Source: Pseudomonas sp. S31 (GTDB lineage Bacteria > Pseudomonadota > Gammaproteobacteria > Pseudomonadales > Pseudomonadaceae). From it: a DNA stretch of 64,000 bases. Numbering within the stretch: the stretch's first letter is position 1; the number at the start of each line of letters is the position of its first letter. The position numbers and the translations under genes are program-made. The DNA lies in contig NZ_JACVVE010000013.1 of NCBI RefSeq assembly GCF_016648105.1, forward strand, positions 81,539 to 145,538, read 5' to 3'. Shown here in pieces: positions 52,503-60,380 of the stretch. The notes beneath the pieces were generated by a model. The model saw only the letters and a list, made by a program, of their open reading frames with translations, was not told where the DNA came from and did not search any database.

Positions 52503-53792
52503 TTAGTCGTCATGGTGCAGGTACGTCGCCTGTTTCGGCAGACGCAGGCTGAACAGGAAGGCGATCGCCATCATGGCCGTCACGTACCAGTAGAAGGTGT
52601 TTTCCATGCCCAGGGTCTTCAACCCCAGGGCCACGTACTCGGCCGAGCCGCCGAACGCCGCGTTGGCGATGGCATAGGCCAGGCCCACACCCAGCGCGCG
52701 CACCTGCGGCGGGAACATCTCGGCCTTCACCAGGCCGCTGATCGAGGTATAGAAGCTGACGATTGCCAGGGCCAGAGTCACCAGCACGAAGGCCATGAAC
52801 GGGCTGCTCACGGTTTTCAGGGCCATCAGCAGCGGCACGGTGAAGATCGTGCCGAGGGCACCGAACAGCAGCATCGAGTTACGCCGGCCAATGCGGTCGG
52901 AAAGCATGCCGAAGAACGGCTGCATGACCATGTACAGGAACAGCGCACCGGTCATCACGAAGCTGGCGTTCTTCGCGGTCATGCCGGCGGTGTTGACCAG
53001 GTACTTCTGCATGTAGGTGGTGAAGGTGTAGAAGATCAGCGAACCACCAGCGGTGTAACCCAGTACGGTGATGAACGCTGCCGTGTGGTGGCGGAACAGG
53101 CCCTTGATGGTGCCCGCTTCCTTGTCCTTGCGGGTTTCGGCGCTGCTGGTCTCGTGCAGCGAGCGACGCAGCATCAGCGAGATCACCGCAGCGATCGCAC
53201 CGACCACGAACGGAATGCGCCAGCCCCAGGCGCGCAGTTCGTCCTCGGTCAGCACCTGCTGCAGGATCACCACCACCAGCACTGCCAGCAGCTGGCCGCC
53301 GATCAGGGTCACGTACTGGAACGAGGCGAAGAAGCCACGCTGGCCACGCAGCGCCACTTCGCTCATGTAAGTGGCGGTGGTGCCGTACTCACCGCCCACC
53401 GACAGGCCCTGGATCAAGCGAGCCAGCAACAGCAGCGCAGGCGCCATCGCACCGAGAGTGGCGTAGGTGGGCAGGCAGGCGATCATCAGCGAGCCGAAGC
53501 ACATCATCAGCACCGAAATCATCAGCGAGTTCTTGCGGCCATGGCGGTCGGCCAGGCGGCCGAAGATCCAGCCACCGATGGGGCGCATGAGGAAGCCTGC
53601 GGCGAACACACCTGCAGTATTGAGCAACTGCACGGTAGGGTCGTCGGAAGGGAAGAAGGCCGGGGCGAAGTAGATTGCGCAGAAGGCGTAGACGTAGAAG
53701 TCGAACCATTCGACCAGGTTGCCCGACGAGGCACCGACGATGGCGAAGATGCGCTTGCTGCGCTCTTCGCCGGTGTAATAGGTAGAGCTCAT
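52503..53792 (-). CDS. pcaT: Dicarboxylate / beta-ketoadipate MFS transporter PcaT
   Basis: 429 residues, twelve transmembrane segments, metabolite:H+ symporter signatures: [31 protein letters not shown] and [21 protein letters not shown]. In P. putida, PcaT is linked to beta-ketoadipate (and adipate-like dicarboxylate) uptake. It is clearly paralogous to the sigma-54-controlled permease at 28759-30078. A REP pair separates it from pcaF, so pcaF read-through and a separate promoter are both possible. Confidence 0.93.
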   Translation of the reverse strand: MSSTYYTGEERSKRIFAIVGASSGNLVEWFDFYVYAFCAIYFAPAFFPSDDPTVQLLNTAGVFAAGFLMRPIGGWIFGRLADRHGRKNSLMISVLMMCFGSLMIACLPTYATLGAMAPALLLLARLIQGLSVGGEYGTTATYMSEVALRGQRGFFASFQYVTLIGGQLLAVLVVVILQQVLTEDELRAWGWRIPFVVGAIAAVISLMLRRSLHETSSAETRKDKEAGTIKGLFRHHTAAFITVLGYTAGGSLIFYTFTTYMQKYLVNTAGMTAKNASFVMTGALFLYMVMQPFFGMLSDRIGRRNSMLLFGALGTIFTVPLLMALKTVSSPFMAFVLVTLALAIVSFYTSISGLVKAEMFPPQVRALGVGLAYAIANAAFGGSAEYVALGLKTLGMENTFYWYVTAMMAIAFLFSLRLPKQATYLHHDD

Positions 53793-53889
53793 GGCGGTTT
53801 TACTCCTAGAGGGATACTGGCAAGTCTAGACATACCTAGTAACACACTCATTCCGCTTTGGGACAGGCAATTGGCCTTGTGTCTTAGGT

Positions 53890-53974
53890 GCCGGCCTCTT
53901 CGCGGGGGCAAGCCCGCTCCCACCTGGGAGGCGTGGTTCCCCTGTGGTAATGGGCTTGCCCCGCGAAAAGGCCG
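53890..53974. repeat. Inverted REP pair between pcaF and pcaT
   Basis: TCTTCGCGGGGGCAAGCCCG at about 53896 and its inverse with GGGCTTGCCCCGCGAA at about 53951 form the pair. It lies inside the pca gene order and could terminate, or stabilise, the pcaF part of the message. Confidence 0.9.
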
Positions 53975-53981
53975 ATACAGG

Positions 53982-55184
53982 TCAAACCCGTTCGATCGCC
54001 AATGCCAGGCCCTGGCCAACACCCACGCACATGGTCGCCAGGCCTTTGCGCCCACCGCTCTTCTCCAGCTGGTGAAGCGCGGTCAGCACCAGGCGCGCGC
54101 CGCTCATGCCCAGCGGATGGCCCAGGGCGATCGCGCCGCCGTTGGGGTTCACCTGCGGCGCATCGTCGGCCACGCCCAGCTCACGCAGCACTGCCAGGCC
54201 TTGGCTGGCGAAGGCTTCGTTGAGCTCGATGACATCGAAATCGGCCACCGCCACGCCCAGGCGCTCGGTCAGCTTGCGTACCGCCGGCACCGGGCCGATG
54301 CCCATCACGCGCGGCGCCACGCCGGCGCTGGCCATGCCCAGGACGCGGGCACGCGGGGTCAGGCCGTGCTTCTCGACCGCTTCGGCCGAGGCCAGGATCA
54401 GCGCCGCGGCACCGTCGTTGACGCCCGAGGCGTTGCCGGCGGTGACGGTCTTGTCCGGGCCATTGACCGGCTTGAGCTTGGTCAACGCTTCCAGGGTGGT
54501 ATCTGGACGCAGGTGCTCGTCGCGCTCGACCACGGTCTCGCCCTTCTTGTGGACGATACGCACCGGCACGATCTCTTCATCGAAGAAGCCGGCCGCCTGG
54601 GCCGCAGCGGCCTTCTGCTGGCTGCGCAGGGCGAAGGCGTCCTGGTCGGCGCGCGAGACCTGGTAGTCGTCGGCGACGTTATCGGCGGTTTCCGGCATCG
54701 AGTCGACGCCATACTGTTTTTTCATCAGCGGGTTGATCAGGCGCCAGCCGATGGTGGTGTCTTCCAGCTTCATGTTGCGCGAATAGCCGCTTTCGGCCTT
54801 GCCCATCACGAACGGTGCACGCGACATCGACTCGACGCCGCCGGCGATCGCCAGCTCCATCTCGCCACTGGCGATGGCGCGGAACGCCGTACCGATGGCG
54901 TCCATGCCCGAGGCACACAGGCGGTTGAGGGTCACGCCTGGCACGCTGTCCGGCAGGCCCGCCAGCAGCAGCGCCATGCGCGCCACGTTGCGGTTGTCTT
55001 CACCGGCCTGGTTGGCGCAGCCGAAGAACACTTCGTCGAGTTGGTCCCAGGCCACCTGCGGGTTGCGCTCGATCAGCGCCTTGAGCGGCACCGCTGCCAG
55101 GTCGTCGGCACGTACGCTGGCCAGGGCGCCGCCGAAGCGGCCGATCGGGGTACGGATGGCATCACAGATGAAAACGTCACGCAT
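53982..55184 (-). CDS. pcaF: Beta-ketoadipyl-CoA thiolase PcaF
   Basis: 400 residues, thiolase family. The nucleophilic Cys is C90 in [13 protein letters not shown]; the His and second Cys are in [13 protein letters not shown] and [10 protein letters not shown]. It cleaves beta-ketoadipyl-CoA to succinyl-CoA and acetyl-CoA. PcaR-like boxes lie 106-139 bp upstream. The CoA transferase PcaIJ needed before it is not in this window. Confidence 0.96.
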   Translation of the reverse strand: MRDVFICDAIRTPIGRFGGALASVRADDLAAVPLKALIERNPQVAWDQLDEVFFGCANQAGEDNRNVARMALLLAGLPDSVPGVTLNRLCASGMDAIGTAFRAIASGEMELAIAGGVESMSRAPFVMGKAESGYSRNMKLEDTTIGWRLINPLMKKQYGVDSMPETADNVADDYQVSRADQDAFALRSQQKAAAAQAAGFFDEEIVPVRIVHKKGETVVERDEHLRPDTTLEALTKLKPVNGPDKTVTAGNASGVNDGAAALILASAEAVEKHGLTPRARVLGMASAGVAPRVMGIGPVPAVRKLTERLGVAVADFDVIELNEAFASQGLAVLRELGVADDAPQVNPNGGAIALGHPLGMSGARLVLTALHQLEKSGGRKGLATMCVGVGQGLALAIERV

Positions 55185-55289
55185 CAGGCTTCTCCTGCCA
55201 CATGGCCGTGGGCCGCGGCGGTATGGGTTTCGATCCCTGGTCAGGGTTCCACTATGGCATTCAGATTAAGGAGAGAGCCGGGGCTGGAC

Positions 55290-55323
55290 AATCCGATAAT
55301 CGACTATATGGGCGATTATCGAA
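55290..55323. promoter_or_regulatory. Two inverted PcaR-like boxes upstream of pcaF
   Basis: On the minus strand GTTCGATAATCGCCC (55309-55323) matches the PcaR consensus GTTCGATAATCGCAC at 14 of 15 positions. ATCCGATAATCGACT (55290-55304, plus strand) is a weaker inverted copy; centres are 19 bp apart. It is the expected PcaR control site for pcaF. Confidence 0.75.
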
Positions 55324-55364
55324 CTGATTATTGCAGCCCTAACTATCTGCCCGAGCCCTTACCT

Positions 55365-56711
55365 TCAGGTAGCGTCGGCGTGGCTGACCAGCCCCTTGAC
55401 GATAACCCCCACCGTGGCCAGCGCAGCCGGTACCAGCAAGGCGGTCAGCACCTGTTCGAAGTTCCAGCCCAGGCCCAGCAATGTCGCGCCGCTCCAGGCC
55501 CCGAGGATCGCGCCGAAACGGCCGATCCCGAGCATCCACGATACACCCGTGGCTCGCCCCTGGGTCGGGTAGAAACGCGCCGCCAGCGACGGCATGGCCG
55601 ACTGCGCGCCGTTGACGCACATGCCAGCGATCAGCACCAGGGTCGCGAGCAGGGTGATGTTGCCCAGGCTCTGGCCTACGGCGTAGGCGAACACACCCGC
55701 CAGCAGGTAGAAGATGCCGATCACCTTGTGCGGATTGTAACGGTCCATGGCCCAGCCGACGATCACTGCGCTGAGCACCCCGCCAAACTGGAACAATGCG
55801 CCGATGAACGCCGCCTGTTCCATGCTTGCGCCGCTGTCACGCATCAACGTCGGCAACCAGCTGGTCAGCAGGTAGACAATGACCAGGCCCATGAAATAGG
55901 TCAGCCACAGCAGCACGGTGCCCAGGCCATAGGTGCCCGAGAAGATCACCGCGAAGACGTTGCGGGTGGCCACCACCTTCTGCTCCGGCACGCTGAAGCT
56001 GCCGGCCTGGGCCACCACATCGGGCGCGATCGGCGCCAGCGTCTTGCGCACCTTCTCGCTGCCGCGGTTGCGCACCACCAGAAAACGCGCCGACTCCGGC
56101 AGCCAAGCCATGAGCACCAGCACCAGGAGCAGCGGCAGCACCCCGCCGATCACCAGCAAGCTGTGCCAGCCGTAGGCCGGGATCATCTTCGCCGAAAGGA
56201 ACCCGCCGCCGGCCATGCCCAGGTTGAAACCGCAGAACATGCTGGTCACCAGCAGCGACTTGAGGCGCTCCGGGGTGTATTCGGACAGCAATGTGGTGGC
56301 GTTGGGCATGCCCGCGCCAAGCCCGATGCCGGTCAGCAGGCGCAGCACCAGCAACTGGTCGACGTTGGTGGCATAGGCCGACGCCAGGCTGAAGCCACCG
56401 AATACCAGTACCGCGCCCACCAGCACCACCTTGCGACCGAATCGGTCGGCCAGCGGCCCAGAGCCCAGGGCACCGAACACCATGCCGATCAGCGCCGCAC
56501 TCATGACCGGGCCGAGGCTGGCACGGTCGATGCCCCACTCCTGGGACAAGGCCGGGGCAATGAAGCCCATGGCGGCGGTATCGAGGCCGTCCAGGAAAAC
56601 GATCAGGAAGCAGAGAATCACCACCCGCCATTGATAGGCGGACAAAGGCTGCTGGTTGATGAAAGTTTGAACGTCGAGGCAATTGCCGACAGTCGCTTGC
56701 GGTTTGTTCAT
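55365..56711 (-). CDS. pcaK: 4-hydroxybenzoate/protocatechuate MFS transporter PcaK
   Basis: 448 residues, twelve transmembrane segments, aromatic acid:H+ symporter family. FLDGLDTAAMGFIAPALSQEWG at the first helix carries the family DGxD motif, with GPLADRFGRKVVLVG in loop 2-3. It imports 4-hydroxybenzoate and also acts in chemotaxis to it. An AACAACAA motif overlaps the start codon, and PcaR-like boxes lie upstream, so it is probably under both PcaR and Crc control. Confidence 0.95.
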   Translation of the reverse strand: MNKPQATVGNCLDVQTFINQQPLSAYQWRVVILCFLIVFLDGLDTAAMGFIAPALSQEWGIDRASLGPVMSAALIGMVFGALGSGPLADRFGRKVVLVGAVLVFGGFSLASAYATNVDQLLVLRLLTGIGLGAGMPNATTLLSEYTPERLKSLLVTSMFCGFNLGMAGGGFLSAKMIPAYGWHSLLVIGGVLPLLLVLVLMAWLPESARFLVVRNRGSEKVRKTLAPIAPDVVAQAGSFSVPEQKVVATRNVFAVIFSGTYGLGTVLLWLTYFMGLVIVYLLTSWLPTLMRDSGASMEQAAFIGALFQFGGVLSAVIVGWAMDRYNPHKVIGIFYLLAGVFAYAVGQSLGNITLLATLVLIAGMCVNGAQSAMPSLAARFYPTQGRATGVSWMLGIGRFGAILGAWSGATLLGLGWNFEQVLTALLVPAALATVGVIVKGLVSHADAT

Positions 56712-56718
56712 TGTTGTT
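56711..56718 (-). promoter_or_regulatory. AACAACAA Hfq/Crc motif overlapping the pcaK start
   Basis: On the minus strand the sequence reads GGATAACAACAATG, where the last three bases are the pcaK start codon. It exactly fits the AAYAAYAA Hfq/Crc-binding form, and the ribosome site is otherwise weak. Strong catabolite repression of pcaK translation is inferred. Confidence 0.6.
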
Positions 56719-57034
56719 ATCCAGAAATGGGCACAGGCACGTCACTGCACGTGAGCGACAGGCGCAGGTTCGATCATCGATTGAGGGTGGCCTGGGTCAG
56801 CCTGGATAAAACAGGTCTGCACACGGGTGCGGCCGTGGCAGATGGTGGACAGTAATCATGCTGTGTGCCTCTGATGTTTTTCTTGTCCGGTCGGCACAGC
56901 CGACCGCTGCGAAAGACATTAATCAGCGGCTGGGGGGTGACGCAATTCGCCAGGGACGACACTGTGCGTTTATCGCACAGGAATGGCGCGAGCCTGCTCG
57001 AAAATGGGGCCGCCTGGCGACCCCTGGCATGCAT
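56712..57034. other. pcaR-pcaK intergenic region with PcaR-like boxes
   Basis: 323 bp without a gene. GTTCGATCATCGATT at 56768-56782 (11 of 15 to the PcaR consensus) is about 60 bp before the pcaK start, and GTGCGTTTATCGCAC at 56964-56978 (a near-palindrome, 12 of 15) is further upstream next to the pcaR end. They are candidate PcaR sites for pcaK. Confidence 0.55.
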
Positions 57035-57910
57035 TCAACCAAACAGTTGATGGCAGAGGTCGCGGCTGGCGGCCAGCAGAATCGGCAGGAAGCGCTGCTC
57101 CAGCTCGCTGCGGCTGACTCGACCGACATGGGTACTGACGTTCAGCGCCGCCAGTACCTGCCCGGAGGCGTCGTAGATCGGCACCGCGATGGAGCGCAAG
57201 CCCTGTTCCAGCTCCTGGTCCACCACGCACCAGCCCTGCGCGCGCACCTGCTGGATGCAGGCGAACAGCGACTCGGCATCATGCAGCGTGCGGCTGGTAC
57301 GGGCCTTGAGGTCGGCCCGCTCGAGGTATTCGCGCAGGCTGGTGTCGTCCAGCGCCGCCAGCAGGATACGCCCCATCGAGGTGCAGTATGCCGGCAGCCG
57401 GCCCCCCACCGACAGGTCGACCGAGATCAGCCGCTCGACCGTGGCCGAACGCGCGATATAGAGGATGTCGTCGCCCTCCAGCGTGGCCATGTTGGCAGCC
57501 TCGTGCAGCTTGTCGCTGATGCGGTCCAGGTACGGCTGGGCAGACACCGCCAACGGTGTCGACGACAGGTAGGCGTGGCCGAGGGTGAGCACCTTGGGCA
57601 GCAACGAATAGGTGCGCCCATCGGTGGTGGCATAGCCGAGCTTGATCAAGGTGTGCAGGCAACGGCGCACGGCAGCGCGGGGGATTTCCGTGCGGTGGCT
57701 GATCTGGGCGATGGTCAGGTGCCGCTTGCGCTCCTGGAATGCCTGGATCACCGCCAGGCCGCGCGCCAGCGAAGTCATGAAGTCCGGATCACCGGTGAAG
57801 GCCTGGATACGCTTGGCCGGCGAGGCCACGATCGGTGGCGCCAGGGCTGGAGCGGTCGTGCGTCCAGGTTCCGCGCTGGCGGTCTCCACCGGCTGGATTT
57901 CGTCGTTCAT
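57035..57910 (-). CDS. pcaR: IclR-family activator PcaR
   Basis: 291 residues. The IclR winged HTH (RHLTIAQISHRTEIPRAAVRRCLHTLIKLGYA)-type region and effector domain (about 130-280) are clear. It activates the pca genes with beta-ketoadipate as co-inducer. Two PcaR-like boxes in inverted order sit 28-60 bp upstream of its own start, so it probably autoregulates. Confidence 0.95.
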   Translation of the reverse strand: MNDEIQPVETASAEPGRTTAPALAPPIVASPAKRIQAFTGDPDFMTSLARGLAVIQAFQERKRHLTIAQISHRTEIPRAAVRRCLHTLIKLGYATTDGRTYSLLPKVLTLGHAYLSSTPLAVSAQPYLDRISDKLHEAANMATLEGDDILYIARSATVERLISVDLSVGGRLPAYCTSMGRILLAALDDTSLREYLERADLKARTSRTLHDAESLFACIQQVRAQGWCVVDQELEQGLRSIAVPIYDASGQVLAALNVSTHVGRVSRSELEQRFLPILLAASRDLCHQLFG

Positions 57911-57937
57911 CGATCACCTCAAAAAAATCGCTGGTTC

Positions 57938-57971
57938 GTGCGATTATCGAACGAACGGCCGATAATCGCAA
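57938..57971. promoter_or_regulatory. PcaR boxes upstream of pcaR
   Basis: GTTCGATAATCGCAC (minus strand, 57938-57952) is an exact match to the described consensus. GGCCGATAATCGCAA (plus strand, 57957-57971) matches 12 of 15. The pair is inverted. It also abuts a possible divergent promoter (TTGACC at 57972) for a small RNA. Confidence 0.8.
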
Positions 57972-58003
57972 TTGACCGCTGCCACATTTGCTTATACCTT
58001 GCT

Positions 58004-58096
58004 CATGCCACATGTGGCTTCTTTGGAGAGACTGGTCAGGTACCCACCGTAGAAGTCCCCAGGCAACGGCCTCGCCTTGTGCGGGGCCGTTTTTGT
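58004..58096 (+). ncRNA. Candidate small RNA divergent from pcaR
   Basis: A possible promoter (TTGACC at 57972-57977, TATACC at 57993-57998, spacing 15) is followed by a highly structured stretch: perfect palindrome GCCACATGTGGC (58007-58018), a GACT...AGTC hairpin, and an AACGGCC...GGCCGTT stem at 58065-58091 followed by TTTTTG, a good intrinsic terminator. No open frame fits. A transcript near 90 nt would result. The spacing is short, so the promoter is uncertain. Confidence 0.4.
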
Positions 58097-58237
58097 TTGT
58101 GCCTGCGCTTTTGCGAACTTTCCGAACCGAACCCTTTCAAACTTGGCTAAGCACGTGGGAATACTTACCTTCCCTCGAACATTATCGTCATGCCCGGTCA
58201 ATATTGGGTAAAGATGCCTGCCGGGTATTTTGCCGAT

Positions 58238-58246
58238 TGCTATAAT
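58238..58246 (+). promoter_or_regulatory. Extended -10 promoter for the small conserved gene
   Basis: TGC-TATAAT is a perfect extended -10 element about 100 bp before the GTG at 58349. The -35 region is poor, as is common for extended -10 promoters. Confidence 0.6.
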
Positions 58247-58348
58247 CGCCGCACTGGCTGGAAACGCATCGGCAATGGTGCAATGCCATTCGGGCACTTT
58301 TCTGCAAACGCCAGGCGAACGCCCCTTCAACTTGAATCAGGTATTACT

Positions 58349-58549
58349 GTGACGAAAGACGAACTGCGCGCCGAACTCGAGCGCCAGGCTGAACGTTACA
58401 AGGAAGTTTACGGTGGGGAAGTCACCACCTATGCCGCTCAACCGGATCCAGAGCGTAAACCTTGGCGCAAACGCGCCAGCATCCGTGACCAGGCCTTCAG
58501 CGAGGAGCTGGAGAAAATGGAAAAGGAACTGCGCAGCGACGGCGCCTGA
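58349..58549 (+). CDS. Small conserved soluble protein of unknown function
   Basis: 66 residues from the GTG at 58349 (VTKDELRAELERQAERYKEVYGG). It is highly charged with two helical ends and a polar middle (ERKPWRKRASIRDQAFSEELEKM). A longer frame from 58190 is less likely because the promoter at 58238 lies inside it. I recall similar small proteins in Pseudomonas but no function. Confidence 0.6.
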   Translation: MTKDELRAELERQAERYKEVYGGEVTTYAAQPDPERKPWRKRASIRDQAFSEELEKMEKELRSDGA

Positions 58550-58851
58550 ACCTGCCGATCCGCTCGCCCGCGTCAGCCGATGCGGGCAGATCTTTACCGC
58601 CAGGCTGAAGATGAAATGGAATTACACAAATTTCATACATCCGTTTGAATTCAGGCCAGCTTGCATTTTTGCCGCCGTTTTCCAGAATTTTCTCGATAAT
58701 GAGCGAAATTTCTGTGACTTAGGTAGGTCTTGGCTCCGCTTGCCCATCACGTGAAGCCGGTTGCAAGATTGCCATCGGTCAGTAGCGGGTGCATCGATTG
58801 CCAAGGTTTTCTGGCATAATCCGGCCCCCCTATGACCGCCAGACAACCTTC
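58550..58851. other. Intergenic region before pitA
   Basis: About 300 bp without a gene, AT-rich between 58615 and 58720. TGG-CATAAT at 58812-58820 fits an extended -10 element for pitA. No Pho box (CTGTCAT repeats) is seen, so phosphate control is not evident. Confidence 0.6.
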
Positions 58852-60324
58852 ATGATCGATTTATTCAGCGGACTGGATGCCTGGGTGTTGGTGAGCCTGC
58901 TGCTCGCCCTGACCTTCGTGCTCGCATTCGAGTTCATCAATGGCTTTCATGACACCGCCAACGCGGTAGCCACCGTCATCTATACCAAAGCCATGCCTCC
59001 GCACCTGGCCGTGTTCTTCTCCGGGGTGTTCAACTTCCTCGGCGTTCTGCTGGGCGGCGTCGGCGTGGCCTATGCCATCGTCCACCTGCTGCCGGTCGAG
59101 CTGCTGATCAACGTGAATACCGGCCACGGCCTGGCCATGGTGTTCTCGCTGTTGGCTGCGGCCATCACCTGGAACCTGGGCACCTGGTACTTCGGCATTC
59201 CCGCCTCCAGCTCGCATACCCTGATCGGCTCGATCCTCGGCGTGGGCCTGGCCAACGCGATGATCAACGACATCCCACTGGGTGATGGGGTCAACTGGCA
59301 GAAGGCGATCGACATCGCCATGTCGCTGGTGGTCTCGCCCCTGGCCGGCTTCGCCGTTGCCGCGCTGGTGCTGATCGGGCTGAAGTGGTGGCGCCCGCTG
59401 TCGAAGATGCACAAGACGCCGGAGCAGCGTCGCAAGCTCGACGACAAGAAGCACCCTCCCTTCTGGAACCGCCTGGTACTGGTGATCTCGGCAATGGGCG
59501 TGAGCTTCGTGCACGGGTCCAACGACGGCCAGAAAGGCATTGGCCTGATCATGCTGGTACTGATCGGTATCGTCCCGGCCAAGTTCGTGCTCGACCTCAA
59601 CAGCACCACCTACCAGATCGAGCGTACCCGCGACGCCACCCTGCACATGAGCCAGTTCTACCAGCGCAACGAAGCGACGCTGGGCGAGTTCCTGGCCCTG
59701 GGCAAGGCCAAGTCCGGCGACCTGCCAGCGCAGTTCAGTTGCAACCCGCAGCAGACCGAACCGACCATCGCCGCCCTGCAATCCTCGCTCAAGGGCGTGA
59801 CCGACTACCACGACCTGAGCGCCGACAAGCGCGTGGAAGTACGCCGCTACCTGCTGTGCCTGGACGATACCGCGAAGAAGGTCGGCAAGCTGCCAGGCCT
59901 GGACGCCCGCGAGAAGTCCGACCTCGATAAACTGCGCAAGGACCTTACCGCCACCACCGAATACGCCCCGTTCTGGGTGATCGTGGCCGTCGCCCTGGCC
60001 CTGGGCCTGGGCACCATGGTCGGCTGGAAGCGCGTGGTCCTGACCGTTGGCGAGAAGATCGGCAAGCAGGGCATGACCTACGCCCAGGGCATGTCGGCGC
60101 AGATCACCGCAGCCTGCGCCATCGGCATGGCCAACGTGTTCGCGCTTCCGGTATCGACCACCCATGTGCTGTCGTCCGGCGTGGCCGGCACCATGGTCGC
60201 CAACAAGAGCGGCCTGCAAGGCGGCACCGTGAAAACCATCCTGCTGGCCTGGGTACTGACCCTGCCGGCCTCGATGGGCCTGGCGGCGGGGCTGTTCTGG
60301 CTGGCGTCCAAGGCACTGGCCTGA
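58852..60324 (+). CDS. pitA: PitA-type low-affinity inorganic phosphate transporter
   Basis: 490 residues with about ten transmembrane segments. The two PiT signatures are present: GFHDTANAVATVIYTKAM in the first half and GSNDGQKGIG in the second, with ALPVSTTHVLSSGVAGTM near the end. A hydrophilic loop of about 110 residues separates the halves. PiT proteins carry metal-phosphate with protons. The ATG at 58852 (MIDLFSGLDAWVL) is preferred to the upstream in-frame one. A bidirectional terminator follows. Confidence 0.93.
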   Translation: MIDLFSGLDAWVLVSLLLALTFVLAFEFINGFHDTANAVATVIYTKAMPPHLAVFFSGVFNFLGVLLGGVGVAYAIVHLLPVELLINVNTGHGLAMVFSLLAAAITWNLGTWYFGIPASSSHTLIGSILGVGLANAMINDIPLGDGVNWQKAIDIAMSLVVSPLAGFAVAALVLIGLKWWRPLSKMHKTPEQRRKLDDKKHPPFWNRLVLVISAMGVSFVHGSNDGQKGIGLIMLVLIGIVPAKFVLDLNSTTYQIERTRDATLHMSQFYQRNEATLGEFLALGKAKSGDLPAQFSCNPQQTEPTIAALQSSLKGVTDYHDLSADKRVEVRRYLLCLDDTAKKVGKLPGLDAREKSDLDKLRKDLTATTEYAPFWVIVAVALALGLGTMVGWKRVVLTVGEKIGKQGMTYAQGMSAQITAACAIGMANVFALPVSTTHVLSSGVAGTMVANKSGLQGGTVKTILLAWVLTLPASMGLAAGLFWLASKALA

Positions 60325-60342
60325 GGCATCCCTGCCATCATG

Positions 60343-60368
60343 AAAAAGGCGCCCTCGGGCGCCTTTTT
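60343..60368. terminator. Bidirectional intrinsic terminator
   Basis: AAAAA-GGCGCC-CTCG-GGCGCC-TTTTT: perfect stem with A and T runs of the correct polarity on both strands. It serves both pitA and the convergent HerA-like gene. Confidence 0.92.
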
Positions 60369-60380
60369 CATGGGTGCGCG

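Noticed and set aside
51555..56855. Open frame of 1766 codons on the plus strand
   Set aside because: It is the antisense of pcaB, pcaT, pcaF and pcaK, all with clear family motifs. The frame is open because of GC-rich codon use; its protein is Gln/His/Arg-rich and shows no domain.
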